The position numbers were made by a program, and so were the translations under genes. DNA of 64,000 bases from positions 51,781,996 through 51,845,995 of the forward strand of contig OU015493.1 of the NCBI GenBank assembly GCA_907164885.2, read 5' to 3'. Origin of the DNA: Dolomedes plantarius. Taxonomy: Eukaryota; Arthropoda; Arachnida; Araneae; Dolomedidae. Below the pieces are notes generated by a model, which was not told the origin of the DNA, did no database searches, and saw only the letters and a list, made by a program, of their open reading frames with translations. Positions 53,245 through 64,000 of this stretch are shown here, piece by piece; the stretch's first letter is position 1, and every line of letters starts with the position of its first letter.

Positions 53245-56029
53245 ATGTGGACTCAACGCTTATTTCACTCAGGGACTGCTAATGGAATCAACTGCTTTTT
53301 TTGTTTGGTATAGGACATCCTGTAATGTCGTCTAAGCGTGTCGAAGATTTATTTTCTTTTACTTAAATTTTTAATACATAGCTTAAAAATGTAGTTATAC
53401 CTTTTTTTTCTTTTTTTGTTTTTTGTAACCATCTATACCTACTTCGCCGTCTTGTTGAACGTCAGCTGTATTGTTTGTGTGTATGTATTCCATATTATAC
53501 CATCCATTTATGATATTCCAAAAACCTTAAAAATTGTACAGCGAATAAGCTTAAAAATTCAGCTAAAACGAGGTATATCTTGTACGAAATATCTTAAATA
53601 CCTGTAAATTTTCTGAATATCAGTATCGAAAATTTGACTCTTAAAATTTAGATGCATTTACCAAAGTAGTCTATGAAAGAAAGAAGTCTATGAAAAAATA
53701 TTTGTATCAATATTGTTTCCTTTCGATTGTGAATGATTTGCAGTTAAGTTTTTAGCATAATTCTCAACTTCTTAAATATGCTTAACTAATGTATTTAAAA
53801 GCTGATTTTCTTGGGAGGTTTTTATTTTGATTTGTTTCTTTAACCTTACATTGGATCACATTATGGCGTGGAATATTTTGTTCTAATGGTTTCATCGACA
53901 AATTTAGTGCATTGGAATTTATCAGAAAAGGTCCATGTATGAAATATTTTACGTAACTTATGGTAAGACGCAAGTGGTAACGCACAGTAAAAATGCATTA
54001 CAGGAACAAGTGGATTTTAAGGTGTGTATTCCTGTGCCGCAATGGATTTAGATTTTAGTTGCATGTGACTGACTGAACATATAGTTTATCTTATGAAGTA
54101 AAATACATCCAAATATTGAAAAATGATTGGCAAGCCTGGAACTAACAATGGGAAGTGTTGCCTATTTGCTATATGAAAAATTCAGCTTATGGCACAATTA
54201 ATGAGTACATAATTTTATTTTGGTACCCAGACCCGTTATAACTATCATAATTTCAGTTGAAAAATGTTTAATAATGCATAGTTATTAATGACCTTATTTT
54301 TTATGTAAGAATTTAGATTTGTGCATCCTCTTTGTTAAAACATAGACGATACTTACTAATTAAGGGCGCAGACTTAATTAGTTTAAAGCATCTTAAGATA
54401 ACATCGAGTTTTCTCCTCACTCTAAGCTACACTTGTGAAAGTGAGTGAACTTTCCGGGAGAAAATCCTGTAAATGGAGTGGAATTAATCCGAAATGGTAT
54501 TCTTTTCTCGAGTGAAACTCGGGTTGACGCCGATTACGATTCCATTAGCCTGTGAAACTGATCCCTTTTGAAAAAAAAAAGTAAAACATAATAAACAAAA
54601 GGGAGCCTAAAGCTATAGCGAAGAAAGTTGCTCTTCGCGAATGAAAACGTTTCCCTGTATATTTATTGATAGATTACGCATACAAGCATGTTTACAATTA
54701 GGTAGCGACGGTATCAGTATTGCGAAAGCAGAGGATTTAAATTCCTATCTTCATCTATATATGAATGGCCCACTTAAGCTTCCATTTAGGTGTAATTGTG
54801 AGAGACTTTTGGTTTTAAGCTGATAGTGAAAGTGTGTTTCGTTTGACGAAAATACGTCATTCTCGTGCTTATATTACACACACGTGTAGAACTTAAAGTT
54901 ATCCTGGTTGATGTCTAAGTTTCCCAGCAATATTGGATTAAAGATAAAAATTTAATTTTTTGTATGATTGAAGAATGAGGCTGCAAAACTTAGGTCAGGA
55001 AACTATGTAGATACTGCTGGAAACTAGATGGTAAAATATGGGTAGACTTTTCACAAAAGTCTGAAAATATTAATCCTGTGAAGTCTCATGAATGACTAAA
55101 AAGTAGGTTGTACTATCCTCGAGACTGGATAATTGATGGGAGATATTTAGGGGCTTGTGTAACGTTTTAAAAGTATAATTCGATTGTTTATATAGTTCAA
55201 CTTCAAGAAAATAAAGCACTACTCACCTGTAGTTCCCTTTATGCTATTGTACAGATTTAAACGTGGAAAAATTAAGTATGTCAACAACGGTGCATCTCAG
55301 ATAAACATTTACATCATCAGCCCTTTTTACAATTTTTTTTCTATACTTTTTGAAGAAATTTGTATTTCTAGTAAAAAACATAGTTTCAACGGCCTTTATT
55401 CTATATTTCCATATGAAAAATGGTAGCTTTGGGCAAAAGTAATCTTCCATTTCTGTTGAATTACTTTGAACAATTAGCATAGCTAGCTGGAGTCATGAGA
55501 GTAAGATATTCTTGGAATTATTGCTTATTCCCTCCGTCATTTATGATGCGCATTACATGTAGATTATCATTTTACTCGGTTAAAGAACTTACAGTTATTA
55601 AGAAGGGAAGGCTGCTAGAGGCATAAGCTTCTCGATTTAGTTCCCAGTGGCTGAAATAACAGGAAATTTAAATCCCCATTCCCACTTTTTTTAATGTATT
55701 GTTGGTGAAAAGCTGATTCCAATCAACCCCACGCACGCACGCACACCTTTTGCAATTAAACAACAGTGTTTATCAGTTTTTTAGTTAAGTCATGGGATCA
55801 CCAAAATGTATGTAACGTCCGCGAATTTTTAGTCGAATTTAATTTAGCGTTTCTTTGTCTAAAATTAGATATTTGAATTTCTTTCTACTCGATTGAAATT
55901 TGGATTGAAATTAATTTATTGGGTCCAATATTAAAATTTCATTTTTTTTAACAATGTGAACCCGGAAACATTTTTTTCGCACGAACTGCAAGGTTATTTC
56001 AGTTTCGTGCAGAAATTTTGTCTCATTCA
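53245..56029. other. AT-rich intergenic DNA
   Basis: No supported gene or repeat. Short ORFs are incidental. Confidence 0.6.
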
Positions 56030-56031
56030 TA

Positions 56032-56658
56032 CCGGGTGTCCCAAAAATGACCGACGATTTGAAAAATCAATTAAAGAAAAACGAAAGGTGATAGAAATGT
56101 ACGGTTCGCTGCATTCTGCTTAGGTAACCAGAGATTTTTTTCTCACTAATTTTCAAAGTTAGTTACAAATTTCGTCAACAGATGGCGCTGCTGACTGGGA
56201 AAAACTATGAAACAATGTTTTCATAACCATCGTTTGCAGCAACAACGTGGCGCAGTCTGAGGACAAAATTCGTAGACGCCCGTGCAAACATTTCAGTTTG
56301 AATGTTCTGACAAGCAGCAGAGATGTATTGTTCCAGTTCGTCTATAGTTTGTGGATTGTGACGATACACCTGGTCTTTCAAGTACCCCCAAAGAAAAAAA
56401 ATCGCAAGATGTCAAATCTGGCGAATAGGGAGGCCAATCCATGCCACTTTGCTTATGCTTCTTCCTCTGAAAACGTTGTTTTATAGTTTTCCCAGTCAGC
56501 AGCGCTATCTGTTGGCGAACTTTGTAACTAATTTAGAAAATTGGTGAGAATAAATTCCCTGGTTGCCTAAGCAGAATGCAGCAAACCGTACATTTCTATC
56601 ATCTTCCGTTTTTCTTTAATAGATTTTTCAAATCGTCGGTCATTTTTGGGACACCCGG
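56032..56658 (-). mobile_element. Mariner-like deletion element with TIRs of about 190 bp
   Basis: Both ends carry CCGGGTGTCCCAAAAATGAC; the inverted repeats continue for about 190 bp. TA flanks at 56030-56031 and 56659-56660. The middle encodes the last part of a transposase on the minus strand. Total 627 bp. Confidence 0.9.
56225..56450 (-). pseudogene. Mariner-like transposase, C-terminal remnant
   Basis: Minus strand reads FFLWGYLKDQVYRHNPQTI, DELEQYISAACQNIQTEMFA and TNFVLRLRHVVAANDG. FFLWGYLKD follows the third catalytic Asp in this transposase group; the residues before it are degraded. Everything N-terminal is deleted. Confidence 0.75.
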
Positions 56659-57074
56659 TATTAACACCTTTATAAGTGTATATTCTGCATTTCGGTAACA
56701 CGTCGTGAAATTCATTTTGTGTCTATAGAGTATTTGCATCAACAGTATTTCAACATTTATTAATTTTCAGCTGCAATTAAGGTTAATATGAGCGCATCAC
56801 TGAAGGTAAGATATGTTCGGAGCATTGTGTGTTATTTTGTATTTGGAGATTCATCCTTGCACAAATATAAAATGTTTTACGAAATACTTCGAAGGCTAAA
56901 ATTAAACTTTAACGTCGTGTAAATCATTTTAATTATACTCGCATGACATAAAATATTTAAATTATAGTTTTTAATTTGTTTCTCCGTAGTAATAAATGAA
57001 ATAATCAATTATAAACAATCAAAATATAGCCCAGGTATGTAATTACATCAGAAAAAGTAAACAGTTATTTTTAG
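56659..57074. other. AT-rich spacer
   Basis: No feature seen. Confidence 0.5.
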
Positions 57075-57283
57075 GTTTTCGTCTATGGGTGCTAATATTG
57101 CCAGCGTTTAGCATGACTATCAATAAGTCGCAAGAACAAGCATTAGAAAAAGTTGGCATATATTTACCTGATACTGTTTTCAGTCATGGTCAACTTTATA
57201 TGTCATTGTACAGAGTACGGCGATCTGCCGACGTGAGGATAAAAAAAATTATGAGTGGCATAAAACGGGAGAAATTGGTTTAA
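57075..57283 (+). pseudogene. PIF1-like (Helitron-type) helicase C-terminal fragment
   Basis: Begins after TTATTTTTAG, which looks like a splice acceptor, and reads [40 protein letters not shown] then the stop at 57281-57283. This corresponds to the last helicase motifs of PIF1-type proteins (AMTINKSQGQ, HGQLYVALSRV). It is on the opposite strand from the Helitron that follows and differs from it in sequence, so it is a separate remnant. Confidence 0.8.
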
Positions 57284-57889
57284 GACTCTGAAAAGATTTA
57301 CACACAAAATGTGCTGTATAAAGAAATACTTTTAAAATTGGAATTCAGTTAAGTGTTTCTTTTTAGCCGGTAGTTGATTCCACATTCGTAGGATAAATGA
57401 TGCTCGCAATTTAACCGTTCCCAAGTTTCGTCACGACGTTTCGTCTCAAACGAAAATCCTATTAGTTTGAGAAAAAAATTGTGTAAATGAAACTTGCTTA
57501 ACATTATTAATGTTGTAGAATTTAGACGATATGATGCATATTTTAAGATTCTACCTCCTATGTATAATACATGAAATGAACGCTTCTTTATTTCTAACTA
57601 GCTGTACCCGTTCACAAGTTGCTGTGTTTGAACAAAAAGGCAGTTTTGATACCTCAAACATAATTTATTAATGATCAAATGTATACAATACATCAAAATG
57701 AAAATTAACAATAAAATTATCCCTACATATATGTACAAAATATAGATATACATAGTTGATGGTAGAATAAACATGCTTCTTCACTTGTGATATTAAACAA
57801 TATTGCAAACGAATTTCAATTGAACAATAATTTTGTAATTAGTAAATATCATCATGAAATGAATGATATTTGATGATTGATGGTGAACT

Positions 57890-60232
57890 TTATCTTAGTA
57901 GTGCTTGTAAATATACATTTTTTGTTTTCCTATCTGGTGCAAGAACAAATAAATTTGATGGTTTTCCAACTCGTGAACACCCAACGTACAGCTGTCCATG
58001 TGAGAAGCATGGATTTATCAAATTTAATCCACATACTTGCAATGATTGTCCCTGTGCTTTGTTAATGGTCATTGCAAAGGCTAGTCGTACAGGAAACTGT
58101 AGACGTTTGAATTCAAATGGAGTATCCGTTGGTATCATGGGAATTCGTGGTAGTAGTACATGTTCCCCTTTGTGTTTTCCATTTAAAATGGTTCCCTCAA
58201 TTATGCTATTCATTAATTTTTTTACTGATAGCCTAGTCCCATTGCATATTCGCGGTGGATTTATGTTTCATAGAAGGATGATTGGGGAACCAATTTTCAA
58301 AGATAAAATATGCGGTGGCATTCCTGGTAGATCCAATGAATTTAAAAATTCTATTGGATAATTGACTGATTCATCGTGATTGACAACAGTATCTATGGAT
58401 TTATATGTTATTTCTTCATTAGGTATTTCATTTTGAATTGAGCAGTTTATTAAATTCACATCTATGTTTTTGGCTGCCAATATAGCACGCTCACTAACCC
58501 ATTGATCATTTTTATAATTCAGCGATAAATTTGGAAAAACTTTGTAAAATCCACTGATGAATTGATTGCCAATGTGACAAAAGTTTTCTGGTAATGTAAT
58601 ACAGTGTGTGGATTCGTCCATTGCCATTTTACCATTCCCAATCTCTAACAATTATTTTGCAAATCGTTCAGAAGATTCATCTTGTTGTAATTGAACACGC
58701 ATATTGGTCTTTAAAGATATTTTCTCCACATAACGCCATAACACTGATGATTTGAGACATGCATTCGATTCATCTGCAGGTGTTGAACGTGGTATAACTG
58801 GTAGAGTTTGTCGAAAATCACCAGCTAGCAAAATGAGTGCACCACCAAAGAGCTGCTCATTTCCTCTCAAATCTTTTAATGTGCGATTCAGTGCTTCCAA
58901 TGATTTCTTGTGTGCCATGGTGCATTCATACCATATTATAAGCTGACATGATCTTAGTACTTTTCCCATCCCAGATTCTTTGCTAATATTACAAGTTGGA
59001 GTTTCAATTACCTGCATATTTAATGGCAATTTCAATGCTGAATGTGCTGTTCGACCACCGTCCAAAAGAGTTGCTGCAATACCAGATGATGCAATAGCAA
59101 GTTCAATATTATTTTGTGATCTTATAGTTGCCATAATAATTGAAATAAGAAAAGTTTTGCCAGTGCCTCCAGGTGCATCTAAGAAATATAAACCACAACT
59201 CTTGTTAGATATTGCATTTATAATTGTGTCATATGCTGTTCGTTGTTCTAATACCAATTTCGGCAGATTAATTCGAACAAATGTTTGTAATTCATTAACA
59301 TCGAAGTGCGTTTCTCGTTGTATATCACGATCGAAAATGTCATTACCAGATCTATTTGGAGCAATCATTCCCAATTCTGTCAGTGATTTGTTGGCTATTG
59401 TCAAACATACATTCTCAATTAAAATCAATGCTTCATTGTATATATTTGATGTAAATTGAATGTTGGGATTAGCATTTATTCTACGCATGCTATGTAAAAT
59501 GTCTTCACTCATATAGTCTTTATATTTTCCCCAAAGATCCTTTGGATTAGCCGGAAAACATGTAGTTAGTATGATGGAAAATAGTGTACGTATCTGCTGT
59601 GGTTGAGCTGTATTAGAAGCATTAGCGAGTGAAATATCCCAATGAGCATCGTTTTCTAAGAGACTTAATTTCTGGCAAGCCTCACGAAATGTAGCACACA
59701 CATAGCCATTGACTGTTTTTAATTCTTGGAAAGATGTTGGTCCACGAACATTGATTAATAATAATCTTAGGTAAAAGCATTCTGCGTAATTTGGATGTAC
59801 AGTGTACAGACGACCCAATGCATCTGTGGAATATAAATTTAGGTGTCCTTGTACTGCTCTACCTTGTTTAAGACGCTGAAATTTTCTTGTTGATGTATTC
59901 CACGTAAAATAAGTTGGTACTTCAGAGTACAGTAGTGTCCTTGCAAAGGTATCATTTCTACATAATGTGAAAAATTCAGTTAATGTTGTTGGTGGTGGTG
60001 ACATTGCTCTTGCACGTACATTTTCTGATGTAAAATACACACGCTGTCCATTTTCAAGATGTACTGCTAAATGAACAACCGTTGGATGTCGCTCATGAAT
60101 GGAAAATGATAAAATACGCCATACAGCCTCATTGCTACTTATGTAGCGTCCCAGTTGATATTGAGTGACTTCATCGTTAGAAGCAGTTGTATTTTCCACT
60201 TCATACACTGCCATATCGCTTCCTTTGTTCAC
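57890..60232 (-). pseudogene. Helitron RepHel, PIF1-type helicase domain
   Basis: Frame 58652-60232: Walker A in LDAPGGTGKTFLIS, Walker B as LIIWYECTMAHK with Tyr in place of the catalytic Asp (usual DECTMAHK), then LLAGDFRQTLPVIPR. Stops in the same frame: TAA at 58652-58654 (CAA-type decay after RFAK) and TGA at 58268-58270 (CGA-type decay). The C-terminal frame to 57890 has [14 protein letters not shown] and [12 protein letters not shown]. The D-to-Y change alone would abolish ATP hydrolysis. Confidence 0.92.
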
Positions 60233-60331
60233 ATATTTGCAAATATATTTTATAGCTTTTACTGAATTGCAGTACTCAACATTTATGTGTGCGTTATACG
60301 TTTTTAGTAGTAATGGAGAATATGGTACTAC

Positions 60332-61669
60332 TCAACGATTATCAACATCAATAGTATTGTTGAGTACTTTTAGTTTAATGGATTTTCCACCATCTTCGGT
60401 AGATCGTCGTCGATAGAGTGGATATCCATCATTGCCTGTAATAGTTTCAGCAAGTAAGTCTCTAGGATACCGCTTTATGCACTTTCCATCTGACATGCAT
60501 GGTGAATTATTATTTAGTGAGCCACATGGACCATGAATCATATTTTTTGAGACAATATCGTGCAAGTCTTTATCAATTTCAATGTCTGGTATTTCTGCAG
60601 AGATGATTTCATCAATTCTGTTTGGTGTTATCTTTTCCATCATCCATATTAAAATATGCGCATGTGGTAAACCTCTTTTTTGCCATTCAATGGAATACAT
60701 CCAACAGCGCGTCTCTCCAAATACATGGTGTTTGACAATAAAATCTATTAAAGATTTTAATTTTTGTTTAAATACACGTGCAGAAATATCATGACGATCT
60801 GATGGTGATTGTCCATTTAATAAAAGCTCCTTTATTTCATCCCATGCTGGGTTGCATGTAAATGTGATGAAAAAATCTGGACGACTATATGCACGAACAT
60901 ACGTCATTGCATCTTGTTCATATTCATGCATGTGTCTTGGGCTGCCTGTAAATGTGGATGGTAAAATCACCATTTTTCCCAATTCACTGAGATTGCCATC
61001 ATTTACAACTGCATCACGTAAATGGATGTACTCTTCAGAACGCAATTTGACTTGATTTAGTCGTATGTAGAGGAGTCTTTCACTTTCTATTTTTGCATAC
61101 ATGTCAACAATGTATTGATGAAATAATTGTCTACATTTCAATATATGATTATCAGCATTCTCACGAATCATCGTTCGATATGCATAATAATTCATAGCAC
61201 TGACCTTTTTGTTAATGTCCACATTAGTTGTAGGATTTCTCATATTAATATTAAAATTATATCCATCCTCTTCTTGCCAAAATTGAATGGGATATTGTAA
61301 TGCATCATATGAACGATGCGTTTCTGATACTTTCTGGACGTCACCATTTCTACGATGAAGAATTATATCGCGAGAATTAAATTCTTCACCAACTATGACA
61401 ATTGCCACTTCATCGATCGTTGGTGCGTTGAATTGTCTTCGATGTTGACCAATAGGTGTTTTATCTGCCTTTATTATTACTTTGTAATCGTCAGATGGCA
61501 TTTGTTCAATGGCGGTTTTAAATAATTTAATTAATTCATTATGCTGTTCAAACAAATTTTGTAATTCAGCGACAATCTCTCGTTTAGTACTCGTATTCAG
61601 TTGACACCGTCTGTTGATTTGTTCGTCAGTATTTCTCATAAAATATATCTGAAGATATTTGATCAGCAT
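60332..61669 (-). pseudogene. Helitron RepHel, HUH Rep endonuclease domain
   Basis: Contains DFFITFTCNPAWDEIKELL (Rep motif 1), the HUH metal site as GLPHAHILIWM and CRQLFHQYIVDMYAK upstream. A TGA at 60332-60334 after DNR, where Trp is expected, interrupts the frame. The same frame then continues through KAIKYICKYVNKG, with the two catalytic tyrosines of YxxxY. Rep nicks DNA at the element ends for rolling-circle transposition. Motifs otherwise intact. Confidence 0.92.
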
Positions 61670-62262
61670 TTGGCAAGGATTAGTAGTGATCCAGCATGGT
61701 GATAAATTTGCCCTTGTACTTTAAATGTTGGCATATAATTTGCGCTAACGATATTCGTTGCTCCGAACGATGTCATTTGGAAGCATGAATTGTACTTGCG
61801 AATATTTTTCAAAAAAAAATTTTGACTTGTTTCACCTGATACTAAAGTTAATAATGGTTCAGGTGGTGAACGCAAGTCTGGTGACTTTACTTTTCCACCT
61901 GCACAGCACATACGTGGTGTTTCATTTTTAAATTTTTGAGCACCACAATACGTACACTTTTTATCCATTTTGCCAATAATTACACTTGGATGAAGACTGT
62001 AATTGTAAAGGAGATTGTAATTGAAACCACATAAATTCAAATCAGTATGTATCGTTCGTCTTGTCTGTGTCCTGCGAATTCGATTCCTTTGCTGCCTTGC
62101 TTGCCTCTGTTCACTCGTTTCTAATGATCGAGCAAGAGCAGTGTGAACTCGATCTCTTTCTTGCCTAGCTTGTCTCTGCTCACTTGTTTCTGAAGCTCGT
62201 TCTTCTCTTCTCCTTTTTGCTTGATTTGTAGATCGACCAATGGCACTTCGCTTTGGTGGCAT
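61663..62262 (-). pseudogene. Helitron RepHel, N-terminal segment
   Basis: ATG 62262 (MPPKRSAIGRSTNQAKRRRE). A basic Arg/Glu region with two copies of an ETSEQRQAR repeat precedes a zinc-finger-like segment (KCTYCGAQKFKNETP, MCCAGGKV). The frame ends in a stop just after 61669, where one or two small indels separate it from the Rep domain (expected continuation YLQIYFMRNTDEQ). Confidence 0.88.
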
Positions 62263-62766
62263 AATTGAGGGGTTAAATAAAACGTATTTCCAATATTTTT
62301 ATTTATTCACGTATTAATAATTTATTCTCGTATTAATAATTGCAAAAGTTTTTTGACATCTTAAAAAACAACCTACAAACGTATTCCATCCTATAAAAAA
62401 TAATAGAAGTTGCCATCTTCAGTCATTGTAAAGTAGGAATAATACAGAATATGATATCACGCGAATAATACAAAATATAATATCACACATGCAAACAATC
62501 TCAGGTGCAGGAATCTAGCAAATATTACATTACGTCATACTGCTAGGCTGAATTTCAAACATTACTAATTAAATGTTATTTTGATATTTTTGGGATATTT
62601 GTTCGGGAGCACCTAGAACCCAAACTCTGATTTTTAAAAAAAATTTCAAAAACCTTCCTAGGGATATACCTAATAATTTCCCAAATTTTCACGGCGATTC
62701 GATGTATGGTTTTTTAATCTATCGAGTACAGACAGACAGACACACATTCATTTTTATATATATAGA

Positions 62767-63436
62767 TTATTTAATAAAAAGTTATGGGGTTGAAATACAC
62801 AAATTAATTTTCATGCTAAATGGTAGGCAATATAAGCATGGCGGTAGACAATATACAGTCCGCTTAGTAAAAATTTGCTAAACGCGATCTCATGTTTGGT
62901 TCTTAGTATGAATCCAGTACCACACAATAATTTGTAATGCTGTCTCGAAATTCTATATTTTTTTCAAAATTTAGTAAACTACTGTGTTTTAATTTATCAG
63001 CATACTATAATTCTATCAGTGTTTTATGGGAAACATTAAACATACCCGATCCTACAATTAAAAAAATATTATGAAACCTCGGTCCATGCGATAAACTTTA
63101 TTTTTATTTTGGTTGTTTATTTTATCGAATTAGAATAGTTTACTGTTTAATAGTATCTATTAAAAGAACAAAGATTGATGTAACGTTTCGGCTAGATCAT
63201 GGTAGAACTGAGATGAATTTCCATCAAAAATTCAATGTGATAACAATCAGTGATACTCATATGAATAATTTTCTACTTTATTAACACGGATAACTCAGGG
63301 CGAGTTGGAGAATCCGTACTTAGTTTCTATTCTCTTTTAACCGATATTGCGAGTTCTATCAGAAGGAGTAAATTTGTAGAAATCAGAGATTGGATATATT
63401 CCTGCGTCTGGCTCCCCAAGACCGGATGAATTTTGT
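62767..63436. other. AT-rich intergenic DNA
   Basis: No feature recognised. Confidence 0.5.
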
Positions 63437-63508
63437 AGATTAGTAGTGGCCAACCTTTTAGTTTGTCAAAACAAAACAATAATCTGAACAATATGAAAAT
63501 TCAAGTGG

Positions 63509-63566
63509 CCACAATGAAAATGTACTGCAGGTATGTATACATTCATACAATATATTTTCATTGTGG
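63509..63566. repeat. Inverted repeat, 13-bp arms
   Basis: CCACAATGAAAAT at 63509-63521 pairs with ATTTTCATTGTGG at 63554-63566. Confidence 0.85.
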
Positions 63567-63586
63567 CGTGTCATAAAATTTTATTC

Positions 63587-63619
63587 AATTCAAATAAGAA
63601 GTAATTTCTTATTTGAATT
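63587..63619. repeat. Perfect inverted repeat, 14-bp arms, 5-nt loop
   Basis: AATTCAAATAAGAA at 63587-63600 pairs exactly with 63606-63619. Confidence 0.9.
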
Positions 63620-64000
63620 TTACAATTTTTAGAACATTAAAAAAAAGTAAATTTTCAAATTTGTTTTTTGTAATCATTTTAAGTTCTTGCCGGAAATTAG
63701 AAGTTCCCTGACGTAGTAGACTGGCAAGATGTTCATCAGTAAGCTGATTCAGCAACTTGCTTTTAAGCATATATTTAGTCTTGAGAAAATTTGCTCGCAT
63801 TTATAAGTTGTTTCAAAGCGAGAAATTTATCTTTGATTAAATTTTCATAATTTTTGAAACTGCGAAACTGGCAAACGGTGTTAAAATGAAATTTCATCGA
63901 TTGCACTGGATCCAGTCTTTAAAAATTAATTTTTTAAAATTGTATTTCAAATCCACTGCTTACATTTGTAGACCTGAATCAGTTAAATCCATCTCTTCAA

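Larger units (their letters stand above)
57598..62766 (-). mobile_element. Helitron rolling-circle transposon, 5,169 bp, both ends present
   Basis: On the minus strand it starts with TCTATATATATAAAAATGAA at 62766 and ends with GGGTACAGCTAG at 57598, with an imperfect GTTCA/TGAAC hairpin a few bases upstream of the CTAG end. It lies between host A and T (62767 and 57597), without TSD, as Helitrons do. It encodes a RepHel protein (57890-62262) nearly end to end. Confidence 0.9.
63437..64000 (-). mobile_element. hAT element end with GTF2IRD2/ZBED-like transposase, runs off the window
   Basis: Near 63428-63442 GTAGTGGCCAACC resembles hAT termini of the GTGGCCAAC type (compare 42690). Minus-strand coding sequence 63609-63820 reads YKCEQIFSR then, after a frameshift, TKYMLKSKLLNQLTDEHLAS and TSNFRQELKMI, the C-terminal region of GTF2IRD2/SCAND3-like hAT proteins. 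The rest lies beyond 64000. Confidence 0.65.

Noticed and set aside
57870..58361. 163-codon plus-strand ORF
   Set aside because: Antisense shadow of the Helitron helicase.
58980..59459. 159-codon plus-strand ORF
   Set aside because: Antisense shadow of the Helitron helicase frame.
1..64000. CRISPR array, operons, bacterial promoters, rRNA
   Set aside because: The window is eukaryotic; no spaced identical short repeats, no rRNA-like conserved segments and no polycistronic gene layout are visible.

Overview
The window is eukaryotic, AT-rich and dense in introns and transposons. It is most likely from an arthropod nuclear genome, plausibly a chelicerate such as a spider. That lineage is inferred from the kinds of transposon present (Jockey-like LINEs, BEL/Pao, Tc1/mariner relatives, several hAT groups, Helitrons, Tigger/pogo) and from the residues of the one certain host gene; nothing in the sequence proves it.

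Host genes. The only certain gene is a complete seven-exon cyclophilin of the PPIH (spliceosomal U4/U6 snRNP cyclophilin) type on the plus strand at 12547-24366. Every junction is GT-AG and the seven exons add up to a 184-residue protein. A 94-codon minus-strand ORF at 3004-3288 is a plausible small intronless gene for a membrane-anchored coiled-coil protein. It has a poly(A) signal 3' and an inverted CCAAT box 5'. An antisense OTU-like ORF (13832-14437) lies in PPIH intron 1 and may be a gene fragment or transposon cargo.

Layout. 1-5670: AT-rich non-coding DNA, microsatellites and the small ORF. 5673-9990: a Tc1-like element split by a Jockey-like LINE with a 12-bp target-site duplication (TSD). 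10000-12060: tandem and satellite-like repeats and a hAT-type MITE. 12547-24366: PPIH, whose introns hold an OTU ORF, a 200-bp tandem repeat, a Harbinger-like MITE and three strong hairpins. 26683-29104: a deleted mariner-like element, a SINE and a MITE. 30913-34907: a broken hAT (ZMYM1/DUF4371-like transposase) with a second hAT nested in it. 35757-38077: a complete but dead Tigger/pogo element. 38281-38900: head-to-head MITEs. 42690-50740: a transposon nest in which a minus-strand BEL/Pao retrotransposon has been hit by a Jockey-like LINE (itself hit by a hAT and a non-autonomous Helitron), a DD41D mariner relative and another hAT. 52532-56658: a SINE and two TIR elements. 57598-62766: a nearly complete Helitron. 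63437-64000: the end of one more hAT.

All recognisable transposon proteins carry stops, frameshifts or lost catalytic residues, so the window records many past insertions rather than an active operon-like system. Exact TSDs at many boundaries let the order of insertion be read directly.
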